DNA from: Ruminococcus sp.
GTDB lineage: Bacteria > Bacillota > Clostridia > Oscillospirales > Ruminococcaceae
DNA length: 63,516 nt
Assembly: GCA_017624895.1 (NCBI GenBank)
Contig: JAGAMB010000037.1
Span: 1 to 63,516 of the forward strand
Direction of reading: 5' to 3'
The notes under the pieces are model-generated. The model did no database searches. It had not been told where the DNA came from and saw nothing but the letters and a program-made list of their open reading frames with translations. Position 1 is the stretch's first letter. Each line of letters opens with the position of its first letter. The position numbers and the translations under genes are program-made. This document shows positions 25,010-33,642 of the stretch, one piece after another.

Positions 25010-26389
25010 GTGATTATGAAAAGAGATAAATTCAAACGACTGATTTCATTCGGGCTTGCCCTCCTGCTTGTAATAATTCTTACAGCAGGCTTCGGTATCG
25101 TCTGGTATATCTACTACAGCGATACTATTGTTTTGCCCTACTACCGACGCGGCAACTGGGTTCTCATTGGTATATACTGTACCCTTGTGTGGATTTTCTT
25201 CAAAGCTTACGGCGGCTTCAAACTGGGCTATCTTAAAAAAACGGATATGCTTTATTCGCAGCTTATATCCATTGCCTGCGTTGACTTTGTATCCTATTTC
25301 CTCATAAGCCTCATAGGACGGAATTTCCTTGACGCCTCCCCTATGCTTATGCTGACTATGGCGGATTTCGGCTTCATCTCCATGTGGACGCTGCTGACAA
25401 ATAAAATCTACTTCCTGATTTATCCGCCCCGTAAGCTTATCATTCTCTATGGCAGCCGTCAGGCAGCTGCACTTGTGCTTAAAATGAGCCAGCGTGTTGA
25501 TAAGTATATGATCTGTGAATCAATCAGCTACAGCGAAGATGAGGAAAAGATACGGGAGCTTATTTTAAAGTACGAGGGCGTTATTATATGCGATATCCCT
25601 GCGGAACAGCGCAACAACTACGTCAAATTCTGTTACGAAAACTCAATTCGCTCGTATATTGCGCCAAAAATTTCCGATATTATTATAAGAGGTGCCGATG
25701 ATATCCGCCTTTTCGATACTCCCCTGCTTCTGAGCAGAAACTACGGTCTGGATTTCGAACAGCGTCTTCTTAAACGCGCTTTCGATATCATTTTCTCAAT
25801 TATTGTTATCATTCTCCTTTCCCCTGTTATGCTTGCTGCGGCAATTGCTGTAAAAGCATATGACGGCGGCCCTGTTCTCTATAAGCAGAAGCGCCTTACA
25901 ATAGACGGAAAGGTGTTTGAAATATACAAATTCAGAAGTATGATAACAGACGCAGAGAAAAAAGGCGGCTTTCAGCTTGCCGCAGACGATGATCCCCGTA
26001 TAACTCCTGTGGGAAAATTTCTGCGCAAGGTCAGATTGGACGAGTTGCCCCAGCTTCTCAATATCCTTAAAGGGGAAATGTCCGTTGTAGGGCCTCGCCC
26101 TGAACGTCCCGAATTTACGGAGCTTTATAAAAAGGAAATGCCCGAATTTGAGTTCAGACTGAAAGTTAAGGCAGGTCTGACCGGCTATGCTCAGGTTACG
26201 GGAGTATATGACACAACCCCCTATGACAAGCTTAAAATGGATATGATGTACATTGAGAATTATTCTTTCAGACTTGATTTGCAGATAATTCTTATGACAA
26301 TAAAAACAATGCTTTTTCCGCCTAAATCCAATGCTCACGACAGCAGCGGTATCCTGACGGAAAATAAAGACCATACCAACGACGCATAA
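25010..26389 (+). CDS. Polyprenyl-phosphate sugar-phosphate transferase (initiating enzyme)
   Basis: 459 residues. Five predicted membrane helices (four before about residue 140, one at 250-272) and a CoA-binding-like middle precede the cytoplasmic bacterial sugar transferase domain: KRAFDIIFSIIVIILLSPV, DGGPVLYKQKRL, KFRSMITDAE, VRLDELPQLLNILKGEMSVVG, ending in GPRPERPEF. It adds the first sugar-1-phosphate to undecaprenyl phosphate, starting a capsule or exopolysaccharide repeat. The start is GTG, or the ATG two codons on; the site is weak. It is the first gene of the D-rhamnose cluster, so it may use mannose- or galactose-type phosphate (unknown). Confidence 0.92.
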   Translation: MIMKRDKFKRLISFGLALLLVIILTAGFGIVWYIYYSDTIVLPYYRRGNWVLIGIYCTLVWIFFKAYGGFKLGYLKKTDMLYSQLISIACVDFVSYFLISLIGRNFLDASPMLMLTMADFGFISMWTLLTNKIYFLIYPPRKLIILYGSRQAAALVLKMSQRVDKYMICESISYSEDEEKIRELILKYEGVIICDIPAEQRNNYVKFCYENSIRSYIAPKISDIIIRGADDIRLFDTPLLLSRNYGLDFEQRLLKRAFDIIFSIIVIILLSPVMLAAAIAVKAYDGGPVLYKQKRLTIDGKVFEIYKFRSMITDAEKKGGFQLAADDDPRITPVGKFLRKVRLDELPQLLNILKGEMSVVGPRPERPEFTELYKKEMPEFEFRLKVKAGLTGYAQVTGVYDTTPYDKLKMDMMYIENYSFRLDLQIILMTIKTMLFPPKSNAHDSSGILTENKDHTNDA

Positions 26390-26424
26390 TGAGATGACGC
26401 GATCTCAGGAAAAAGAGGATTTTT

Positions 26425-27489
26425 ATGAAGATTACAGCAGTTATTATGGCAGGCGGAAAGGGTGAAAGATTTTGGCCGAAAAGCCGTATATCACGCCCCA
26501 AACAGTTCCTGTCGCTTACCTCCGACGGTGAAACAATGATCCAAAAGACAGTAAAACGGCTTCTCCCTATTGTAGACGCAGAGGATATCTACATTTCAAC
26601 AAATGAAATGTACCGCCGCCTTGCAGAGGAACAGCTCCCCGATATACCAAAGGAGAATATTCTCTGTGAGCCTGCTCCCAGAAATACAGCTCCCTGTATC
26701 GCTTTCTCTGCGGCAGTTATCGGCAGAAAATACGACGATGCAGTTATGATGGTACTCCCCTCCGACCACCTTATCGGAATTGAGGATATATATATCAATA
26801 CGCTGAAAAAGGCTGTTTCCGTTGCTGAAAAGGGTAACAATCTCGTTACTGTGGGTATCACTCCCACCTATCCCGAAACAGGCTACGGCTATATCAATTT
26901 CGGCAATGAGTGCGGCGACGCTTACGAGGTTGAACGCTTCGTTGAAAAGCCCGATCTCGAAACAGCCGAAAAATACCTCGCGTCCGGAAAATATCTCTGG
27001 AACAGCGGTATGTTCATCTGGAAGATCTCCTCAATTATGGGGAATATTCAGAAGTTTATGCCTGAAGTCTATAACGGTGCTGTTAAAATCGGAGAGGCTT
27101 TCGGCACAGCTGATTTCAATGAGGTTCTGGAAAGAGAATTTACTGCTATGCCCAGTGAATCCGTTGACTTCGGTATTATGGAAAAAGCTGAAAATATCTT
27201 CACTATCCCCGGCAGCTTCGGCTGGGACGATGTGGGAAGCTGGCTTGCAGTTGAGCGTATAAACGATACCGACGGCAATAACAACTGCATAGACGGAAAT
27301 GTAAGCTTTGCCGATATAAAAAATGTTACAATATGCGGCGGAAAAAGACTTGTTGCCGCTGTCGGCGTTGAGGATCTTATAATAGTTGATACTGATGACG
27401 CCGTTCTTGTATGCTCCAAAAACAGCACACAGGACGTTAAAAAAATCATCGCAGACCTTAAAAGCAGAGGCGAAAACAATCTGCTGTAG
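26425..27489 (+). CDS. manC: Mannose-1-phosphate guanylyltransferase
   Basis: 354 residues. It makes GDP-mannose from GTP and mannose-1-phosphate. The signature GGKGERFWPKSRISRPKQFL is at about 9-28, with VMMVLPSDHLI and YLWNSGMFIW further on; the length suits the single-domain form without a phosphomannose isomerase tail. It follows the initiating transferase by 35 bases and precedes gmd by 10, so it supplies the GDP-mannose for that enzyme. Phosphomannomutase (manB) is not in the window. Confidence 0.95.
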   Translation: MKITAVIMAGGKGERFWPKSRISRPKQFLSLTSDGETMIQKTVKRLLPIVDAEDIYISTNEMYRRLAEEQLPDIPKENILCEPAPRNTAPCIAFSAAVIGRKYDDAVMMVLPSDHLIGIEDIYINTLKKAVSVAEKGNNLVTVGITPTYPETGYGYINFGNECGDAYEVERFVEKPDLETAEKYLASGKYLWNSGMFIWKISSIMGNIQKFMPEVYNGAVKIGEAFGTADFNEVLEREFTAMPSESVDFGIMEKAENIFTIPGSFGWDDVGSWLAVERINDTDGNNNCIDGNVSFADIKNVTICGGKRLVAAVGVEDLIIVDTDDAVLVCSKNSTQDVKKIIADLKSRGENNLL

Positions 27490-27499
27490 GAGATAATAT

Positions 27500-28513
27500 A
27501 TGAAAAATGCACTTATAACAGGTATTACAGGTCAGGACGGCTCATATCTTGCGGAGCTTCTCCTTGAAAAAGGATATAACGTATACGGCATATGGAGAAG
27601 AAAGGCTACTGTTGACTACGGAAATATCGCTCATCTAAAGGACAGGATAACTCTTATTTATGCCGATATGACCGACGCTGTATCACTTGTTACCGCAATG
27701 AAGATTTCACAGGCTGACGAGGTTTATAACCTTGCGGCACAGTCCTTTGTTTCCACAAGCTGGGATACTCCCATAGGCACCGCCGATATAAACGCTATCG
27801 GTGTTACAAATATGCTTGAAGCTATCCGCATTGTCAAGCCTGAAGCAAAATTCTATCAGGCTTCAACCTCGGAAATGTTCGGTATGGTGCAGGAAACCCC
27901 ACAGAGGGAAACAACTCCCTTTTACCCAAGAAGTCCCTACGGTGTTGCTAAACTGTACGGTCACTGGATAACAAAGAATTACCGCGAAAGCTATGGTATG
28001 TTCGCCTGCTCAGGTATACTTTTCAACCACGAGAGCGAAAGGCGCGGACTTGAATTTGTTACAAGAAAAATTACAGACGCGGCTGTACGTATAAGCCTCG
28101 GTTTGCAGGAATATGTGGAGCTGGGAAACCTTGACGCCAAGCGCGACTGGGGACACTCCAAGGATTATGTAAGGGCTATGTGGCTTATGCTGCAGCAGGA
28201 TACCCCCGACGACTATGTTATTGCCACAAACGAAACAAGAACCGTCCGCGAGTTTGCGGAAACAGCTTTCCGCTGTGTGGGAATTGACGTCATATGGCAG
28301 GGCAGCGGCGCCGACGAAATCGGCATAAATAAAGCCAACGGCAGCACTATCGTCAAGATAAACAGGGATTTCTTCCGTCCCGCAGAGGTGGATTTCCTCC
28401 TCGGAGATCCCTCAAAGGCTGAGGAAAAACTCGGCTGGAAGCGTGATATCAGCTTTTCTGAGCTTGTTGAAAGAATGGTCAGAAACGATCTTGATATTGT
28501 AAAAAATGAATAA
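27500..28513 (+). CDS. gmd: GDP-mannose 4,6-dehydratase
   Basis: 337 residues of the short-chain dehydrogenase type. GITGQDGSYLAELLLEKGY is the NADP-binding loop, YNLAAQSFVSTSW binds substrate, the catalytic pair is Tyr/Lys in YGVAKLYGHW, and NHESERRG plus GNLDAKRDWGHSKDYV are the Gmd hallmarks. The product is GDP-4-keto-6-deoxy-D-mannose, the branch point to fucose or rhamnose. The Rmd enzyme later in the operon decides the route. It has a ribosome site AGGAG and a small gap from manC. Confidence 0.97.
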   Translation: MKNALITGITGQDGSYLAELLLEKGYNVYGIWRRKATVDYGNIAHLKDRITLIYADMTDAVSLVTAMKISQADEVYNLAAQSFVSTSWDTPIGTADINAIGVTNMLEAIRIVKPEAKFYQASTSEMFGMVQETPQRETTPFYPRSPYGVAKLYGHWITKNYRESYGMFACSGILFNHESERRGLEFVTRKITDAAVRISLGLQEYVELGNLDAKRDWGHSKDYVRAMWLMLQQDTPDDYVIATNETRTVREFAETAFRCVGIDVIWQGSGADEIGINKANGSTIVKINRDFFRPAEVDFLLGDPSKAEEKLGWKRDISFSELVERMVRNDLDIVKNE

Positions 28514-28527
28514 AAGGAGCCGATTAT

Positions 28528-28794
28528 ATGCCAAATATTTTGAGAACCGAAAAAGGCGGCTACAATAAAAAAGATGTTCTGACAAAGATTGACGCTTATA
28601 TGTCGCTTCTTTTGTCAGTTCAGAGTGGTATGCCTCAGGAAAACGCATTGGCAGAGCTTGAAAGAATAAAGCAGATGCCGCTTACTGTGGAAAAAGAAGG
28701 CTTTTTCGCAAAAACAGGTTTTTCCCAAGAGGATACCGACGCTTATCTTGCTGAAATGGAAGATAAAATAACAAGTGCTTTTGAGGCAGAGTAA
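28528..28794 (+). CDS. Small unknown protein in the polysaccharide operon
   Basis: 88 residues, soluble and acidic. The N-terminus MPNILRTEKGGYNKKDVLTK recalls the DivIVA/GpsB pattern (a GYxxxxV motif followed by a helix), but the rest (ERIKQMPLTVEKEGFFAKTG, SQEDTDAYLAEMEDKI) does not clearly fit. It might tether the synthesis machinery to the membrane, which is only inference. AAGGAG precedes the start by eight bases. It lies between gmd and the glycosyltransferases on the same strand. Confidence 0.6.
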   Translation: MPNILRTEKGGYNKKDVLTKIDAYMSLLLSVQSGMPQENALAELERIKQMPLTVEKEGFFAKTGFSQEDTDAYLAEMEDKITSAFEAE

Positions 28795-28920
28795 CACAAA
28801 GCTGCTGCATGGATTTTCAAGGAAAATTATGCAGACGCGCTGTCGAATGGCAAAATTTGCCTAAAAATACGGGCGAGTGACTTTAATTTCAACAAGCCCT
28901 GATATTGGAGAATAAATTAG

Positions 28921-30066
28921 ATGAAAGTTTCATTTGACGCTGTACCGATAATTAACGGTAAAATGACAGGTGTAGGCTGGTGCGAGGTCGGTCAGACTAT
29001 GGCTATGGCACGGCTTCACCCTGAGGACAATTTCTATTACAGCTTTTTCTCACGAAAAGACGACCATATCAAAATCGGAAAGCTTGCTCCCTTTTCAAAG
29101 GATATCGGAATGCATATCGGGCATTTTTCAGGTCTTGCATACCGTACCGCAAGCCTTGTTCTGCCCATTCCTTATAAGATGTTTTTCGGAAAGGATATGG
29201 ATATCACCCACTTTTTCAACTATATCGCTCCTCCGGGAGTTCACGGAAAAACTGTAATTACTGTTCACGATATGGTGTATAAGACTATCCCCGAAACAGT
29301 CCGCGGACGTACAAGAAAAGTCCTCGAAACAGGCCTTGAGGCATCAATGGAAAGGGCGGATATGATCGTCACCGTTTCAGAGTTCTCTAAATCGGAGATC
29401 ATACGCTACTATCCGCAGCACAAGCATAAGATACGCGTTGTACCCTGCGGTGTTGATCTTGAAAAATTCAAGCCCTGCGATACTCCCGAACGTATCCCTG
29501 AGGTCAAGGAAAAACTCGGCATAGAGGGCGACTATTTCCTCTATCTCGGCACTATCGAACCAAGAAAAAATCTTGAACGCCTTATCACCGCTTACGATAT
29601 GTTCTGCAAGCGTGTGGAAAATCCTCCAAAGCTTGTTCTTGCAGGAGGTAAGGGCTGGCTGTATGACGCTATTTTCCAGCGTGTTACAGATCTTAATCTG
29701 TCGGATAAGGTGCTTTTCACCCAGTATATCCCCGACGAGGATATAAATCCTCTTATGTGCGGCTCTCTGGCATTTGTTTTCCCCTCTGTCTATGAGGGCT
29801 TCGGTATGCCTCCACTTGAAGCTATGGCCTGCGGTGTTCCCGTGCTTACTGCCAATGCAGCTTCACTTCCTGAGGTTACAGGTGACTGCGCTGTTTACTG
29901 CGATCCATACTCAGAAGAAACAATTGCAGATGGACTTTATACGCTCTACAGCGACGCTGAATTGAGAGCCGATTTAAGCCGACGCGGTCTTGAACGCGCC
30001 AAAACCCTTACATGGGATAATTCCGCTGAAATTCTTTACAACGTCTACAAGGAACTTATGAAATGA
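28921..30066 (+). CDS. Glycosyltransferase family 4
   Basis: 381 residues, soluble GT-B fold. The N-terminal half has a typical acceptor-binding domain (HDMVYKTIPETVRGR, MIVTVSEFSKSEI); the C-terminal half binds nucleotide sugar: YLGTIEPRKNLERLI, LAGGKGW, and the E-x7-E motif in PSVYEGFGMPPLEAMACGVP. It would transfer a sugar such as mannose or D-rhamnose from a GDP donor (inference from the neighbours). Its stop overlaps the next gene by four bases, and the two enzymes probably act in sequence. Confidence 0.92.
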   Translation: MKVSFDAVPIINGKMTGVGWCEVGQTMAMARLHPEDNFYYSFFSRKDDHIKIGKLAPFSKDIGMHIGHFSGLAYRTASLVLPIPYKMFFGKDMDITHFFNYIAPPGVHGKTVITVHDMVYKTIPETVRGRTRKVLETGLEASMERADMIVTVSEFSKSEIIRYYPQHKHKIRVVPCGVDLEKFKPCDTPERIPEVKEKLGIEGDYFLYLGTIEPRKNLERLITAYDMFCKRVENPPKLVLAGGKGWLYDAIFQRVTDLNLSDKVLFTQYIPDEDINPLMCGSLAFVFPSVYEGFGMPPLEAMACGVPVLTANAASLPEVTGDCAVYCDPYSEETIADGLYTLYSDAELRADLSRRGLERAKTLTWDNSAEILYNVYKELMK

Positions 30067-31193
30067 AAAAACTGAAAATACTTGAAGTCAACAAAGCCTA
30101 TTTTCCACATATAGGCGGCATAGAAACCCTTGTGAAGCAGTATTCCGAGGAGCTTGGACAATTCGGCGCACAGGTACGCACCCTTGTCTGCTGTGAAAAT
30201 CAGGGCGGCACAATAAGGGAAAAAGTCAACGGTGTGCCTGTTATACGTGCTGCAAGTCTGGGAACATATTTTTCCTGCCCCCTTTCTTTGCAGTTCATCA
30301 AGCAATTCCGCAGAATGTCACGCAAAGCAGATGTAATCCACATTCATATGCCTTTTCCCCTTGCTGATTTTGCTATGCTTTTGTCAGGATTCAAGGGAAA
30401 AGTTGTACTATCATGGCACAGCGATATTGTTAAGCAGAAAAAGCTGCTTACTCTTTATAAGCCGCTTTTGAAATATCTTCTCAACCGTGCGGATATGATT
30501 TTTGTGGCTACTGAGGGACATATCGAAGGCTCTGATTTTCTCCCTGAATATCGGGAAAAATGCCGCATACTCCCATACGGCATAACAGTTGAGGATTACC
30601 TCAATATCGACAGAAAGCCTATTCTTACAGAAAAGCTTACGGACAAAAACAGCGTGAAGGTGTTTTTTACAGGCAGACTCGTATATTACAAAGGCGTTGA
30701 TGTGCTTTTGAAAGCTTTCCGTCTTGTAAACGGCTGTGAGCTTTTCATTGCAGGCACAGGTGAGCTTGAAGCGGAGCTTAAAGCATATGCAAAAGAACAC
30801 AATATGGAAGATAAAGTCCATTTTCTCGGATTTCTCCCCGATGATGAGCTGAAACAGGCTTATGCTGACTGCGATATATTCGTGCTTCCCTCTGTGGCAA
30901 AAAGCGAGGCTTTCGGTATCGTTCAGCTTGAAGCTATGGTCTACGGAAAACCGGTTATAAATACGCTTCTTCCCTCTGGAGTTCCCCATGTGAGTATTCA
31001 TCAGAAAACGGGACTTACAGTTCCGCCGTCGGATTTTGAATCTCTTTCAGCGGCTATTCTTGCTCTTGCAAGGAATCGGGAGCTTCGTGAAGAATACGGA
31101 AAAAATGCTGCTGACAGGGTTATGGAAAATTTCAACGAAAGGGAAGTTATCCGACGCCTTTACAGCTATCTGGCTGAGGGGATAAGCAAATGA
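30063..31193 (+). CDS. Glycosyltransferase family 4
   Basis: 376 residues, GT-B fold. The N-terminus begins KILEVNKAYFPHIGGIETLV, the glycine-rich acceptor loop of GT4 enzymes, and the C-terminal donor site has VFFTGRLVYYKGVDVLLKA and SVAKSEAFGIVQLEAMVYGK with the conserved E-x7-E pair. It overlaps the neighbours at both ends (ATGA type), so it is tightly coupled. Similar to WbpY/WbpZ-type D-rhamnosyltransferases in general layout, but the donor cannot be told from sequence alone. Confidence 0.92.
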   Translation: MKKLKILEVNKAYFPHIGGIETLVKQYSEELGQFGAQVRTLVCCENQGGTIREKVNGVPVIRAASLGTYFSCPLSLQFIKQFRRMSRKADVIHIHMPFPLADFAMLLSGFKGKVVLSWHSDIVKQKKLLTLYKPLLKYLLNRADMIFVATEGHIEGSDFLPEYREKCRILPYGITVEDYLNIDRKPILTEKLTDKNSVKVFFTGRLVYYKGVDVLLKAFRLVNGCELFIAGTGELEAELKAYAKEHNMEDKVHFLGFLPDDELKQAYADCDIFVLPSVAKSEAFGIVQLEAMVYGKPVINTLLPSGVPHVSIHQKTGLTVPPSDFESLSAAILALARNRELREEYGKNAADRVMENFNEREVIRRLYSYLAEGISK

Positions 31194-32122
31194 GGGCGCT
31201 TGTTATCGGAGGAGGCGGCTTCGTTGGCGGATATCTCATAAATGAGCTGAAAAATAACGGCTATGAGGTCGATGCAACCTGCCTTGAAAATGAAAAAATC
31301 GGGGCAGATTGTGCCGCACATACTCTTGATATACTGAAAAAAGACGATATATCCGCAATTCTTGACAAAGTAAAGCCTGATATCATATTTCACCTTGCCG
31401 CACAAAGCTCTGTTGCACTTTCCTGGAAAAAGCCCCAGCTTACGGCAGAAATAAACGTTATCGGCGCAATAAATCTCTTTGAGGCTGTCCGCGAATATGA
31501 GGGGAATCCCCGTGTTATCGTTATCGGCTCAGGCGAGGAATACGGCTATATTTCAGAAAATTCCTGTCCCCTTAAAGAAACTGAGCCGCTTCATCCCGGC
31601 AATATATACGCCGCCACAAAGGCTTGTCAGGAGATGACAGCGGAAATATACGCCCGCGCATACAAGCTTGATATCGTTATGGTGCGAGCTTTTAACCACT
31701 CAGGTCCCAAGCAGGACAGCATTTTCGTAATATCCGATTTCTGCCGACAGATAGCGGATATTGAAGCAGGAAAAAAAGCCCCTGTTATATCTGTGGGAAA
31801 TCTCTCGGCTATGCGTGATTTCACCGATGTCCGCGATATCGTCCGCGGCTATCGCCTCCTTGCAGAAAAGGGCATAAGCGGTCAGATTTACAACATCGGC
31901 AGAGGTAAAGCTGTGACTATACAGTATATTTTGGATACGGCGCTGAGTCTTTCAACTGCGGAAATCACCGTGGAAAGGGACGAAAAGCGTATGCGCGCCG
32001 CGGATATACCCGTAATTGAACCCGATATCACTAAAATAAACAGCGATACAGGCTGGAAAGCCGAAATAACTGTTGAACAGACAATAGAAGATACTCTTAA
32101 CTACTGGCGGAAAAGGAGCTGA
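31190..32122 (+). CDS. rmd: GDP-6-deoxy-D-mannose reductase
   Basis: 310 residues, short-chain dehydrogenase fold. VIGGGGFVGGYLINEL is the NADP loop, HLAAQSSVALSW a substrate loop, catalytic Tyr/Lys lie in YAATKACQEM, and VRAFNHSGPKQ with RDFTDVRDIVRGY are typical for Rmd. It reduces GDP-4-keto-6-deoxymannose to GDP-D-rhamnose. With manC and gmd it completes the D-rhamnose route; fucose would need the epimerase-reductase Fcl, absent here. It overlaps the preceding glycosyltransferase. Confidence 0.88.
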   Translation: MRALVIGGGGFVGGYLINELKNNGYEVDATCLENEKIGADCAAHTLDILKKDDISAILDKVKPDIIFHLAAQSSVALSWKKPQLTAEINVIGAINLFEAVREYEGNPRVIVIGSGEEYGYISENSCPLKETEPLHPGNIYAATKACQEMTAEIYARAYKLDIVMVRAFNHSGPKQDSIFVISDFCRQIADIEAGKKAPVISVGNLSAMRDFTDVRDIVRGYRLLAEKGISGQIYNIGRGKAVTIQYILDTALSLSTAEITVERDEKRMRAADIPVIEPDITKINSDTGWKAEITVEQTIEDTLNYWRKRS

Positions 32123-32127
32123 ATGAT

Positions 32128-32457
32128 ATGGATATGAAGCTTACAAATGAAAAAATGCGTACATTTGGCGGTCACGAGCGCATAGGCGTATTCAACGCAG
32201 GCGAAAAGCTCACGGAATTCGGCGAAAATCAGAATAATGCCAATGAAGTCCTTGCCGCAAATATAAACGACCTTATAAAGCGTGTATGTGCCCTTGAGGA
32301 CAAGGCGCTGAAGCATGAGGAAATTATGAAAACCCTTGCCAATGAGCTTAACGGCTTCAAAAGGGAGCTTGACCGTTTACGACTTTCGGAAAAGCTCAAT
32401 TCAGGGGCAATTGAACGGCTTGACAAGGCTTTGGATCTGATTAACAAGGGCGAATAA
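32128..32457 (+). CDS. Small coiled-coil protein at the operon end
   Basis: 109 residues. A short N-terminal stretch with FGGHERIGVFNAGEKLTEFG is followed by a long amphipathic helix from about 40 to the end (heptads of Leu/Ile with Glu/Lys: VCALEDKALKHEEIMKTLAN), so a coiled-coil dimer is likely. It is five bases after rmd with the start inside a GGAG-rich stretch. Function unknown; it may organise the glycosyltransferases or control chain length (inference only). Confidence 0.6.
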   Translation: MDMKLTNEKMRTFGGHERIGVFNAGEKLTEFGENQNNANEVLAANINDLIKRVCALEDKALKHEEIMKTLANELNGFKRELDRLRLSEKLNSGAIERLDKALDLINKGE

Positions 32458-32553
32458 TTTGAAACATCGCCGTCACCGAAGCTAAAGGCTGAAAGCTAAT
32501 AGCTGAAACAGAATGCTAACAGCTGAAATAAATGGCATCTCTAAAAAAATATC
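32458..32553. repeat. Degenerate GCTAA-GGCT repeat and a MITE-like end
   Basis: GCTAAAGGCTGAAAGCTAAT and similar units occur in tandem, as also seen near 6350, 51460, 56325 and 60410. At 32533-32546 stands GGCATCTCTAAAAA, the exact start of the 157-bp MITE at 48565; no partner end is visible here. Confidence 0.5.
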
Positions 32554-32582
32554 TTGACATTTTCGAAATTTTGATGTATTAT
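32554..32582 (+). promoter_or_regulatory. Promoter of the ATP synthase operon
   Basis: TTGACA (32554-32559), 17-base spacer, TATTAT (32577-32582). Confidence 0.8.
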
Positions 32583-32613
32583 AGTAGTATATCGACAAAC
32601 AGCTAAAAAACAC

Positions 32614-32649
32614 AACGGAAACGCTGATAACGGCTGTTTCCGTTTTTTT
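32614..32649 (+). terminator. Terminator-like hairpin in the atp leader (possible attenuator)
   Basis: AACGGAAAC, 13-base loop, GTTTCCGTT then T-run. It lies after the promoter and 40 bases before the atpB start, so it would end transcripts early unless bypassed. Confidence 0.65.
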
Positions 32650-32688
32650 GCCGATATATGTATTTCTTTCTGAAAGAAAGGTGATGTA

Positions 32689-33375
32689 ATGGATAATCTT
32701 TCCGAAAAGCTGGCGGAGGAGCTTGAAAACCATACTGCGTTTACCATACCAATTTTTGGCGGTATTCCCGTCCCCGATTCATGTGCTGTTTCGTGGATAA
32801 TCATTGCGGTAGTGGTGCTTCTTTCGATTTTCCTCACCCACAATATGAAGAAAGTCCCCAAAGGCAAGCAATGCCTGCTCGAAATCGGTATAACATGGAT
32901 GCACGATTTCTTTCTTGATACCCTCGGTCCCCATGGAAAAAAGTATCTGCCTATACTGGAAACATTCCTTATATACATAGGATTTTCCAATCTTATCGGT
33001 ATATTCGGCTTTGTTCCGCCGACTAAGGATATCAATGTTACTGTTGCTCTTGCGGTGATGGCTTCAATCCTCATTCAGGTCACGGCTATTATCGAAAAGG
33101 GCGGAAAAGGCTGGGCTAAGGGATTTTTAGAGCCTATGCCTGCTATGCTCCCAATGAATTTACTGGAGCTTGTTACCCGTCCACTCTCAATGAGTATGCG
33201 ACTTTTTGGTAATGTTCTCGGTGCTTTCGTCGTTATGGAGCTTATAAAGATATGTATACCCGGCGGTATACCGGTGCCGTTCAGCCTTTATTTTGACATA
33301 TTTGACGGCGCTATTCAGGCGTATGTATTCGTTTTCCTTACCTCGCTCTTTATGGCAGAGGCTATGGAGGAATGA
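32689..33375 (+). CDS. atpB: ATP synthase Fo subunit a
   Basis: 228 residues. Membrane stator part of the proton half-channels. Five helices; the essential arginine lies in LSMSMRLFGNVLGAF (about residue 166-180), and GIFGFVPPTKDINVT is the usual early segment. AAAGGTGATGTA precedes the start. It is the first gene of the operon; atpI is not present. A 267-base gap with repeats and a MITE-like element separates it from atpE. Confidence 0.96.
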   Translation: MDNLSEKLAEELENHTAFTIPIFGGIPVPDSCAVSWIIIAVVVLLSIFLTHNMKKVPKGKQCLLEIGITWMHDFFLDTLGPHGKKYLPILETFLIYIGFSNLIGIFGFVPPTKDINVTVALAVMASILIQVTAIIEKGGKGWAKGFLEPMPAMLPMNLLELVTRPLSMSMRLFGNVLGAFVVMELIKICIPGGIPVPFSLYFDIFDGAIQAYVFVFLTSLFMAEAMEE

Positions 33376-33426
33376 TTTCAGGCATGGACGCACAGAAATG
33401 CGCCCCTACACGCATATTTACACAGA

Positions 33427-33443
33427 GGCGGATATTTTCCGTC
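33427..33443. repeat. GGCGGATATT-type palindrome, degenerate copy
   Basis: GGCGGATATTTTCCGTC: the family palindrome with two changes, between atpB and the MITE-like element. A related hairpin (GACGCACAGAAATGCGCCCC) lies 20-45 bases upstream. Confidence 0.6.
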
Positions 33444-33453
33444 TAAAAATTAA

Positions 33454-33611
33454 TACCAATCCCTGAAACAACAGTAGACAAATCTAATGGCATAAATGCC
33501 GTATGTCATCGTTGGACATCCTCACCATACGGCAGTATGCTTTCGTCGTCCGCCTTGACATACAGCATTTCTGCTCATCATCTTTGTCTACTAACATTTT
33601 AGGGATTGGTA
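33454..33611. mobile_element. 158-bp MITE-like element, copy 1 (between atpB and atpE)
   Basis: Starts TACCAATCCCTGAAA and ends TTTTAGGGATTGGTA: inverted ends of about 15 bp that extend as an imperfect palindrome over most of the length, so the single strand folds into a long hairpin. A second copy, inverted, lies at 43910-44066 with high similarity along its length. Flanking TA on both sides suggests TA insertion, as for IS630/mariner-type MITEs (inference). It has no coding capacity. Confidence 0.7.
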
Positions 33612-33642
33612 TAACAAAACAAAAATCTTGGAGGTATTTATT

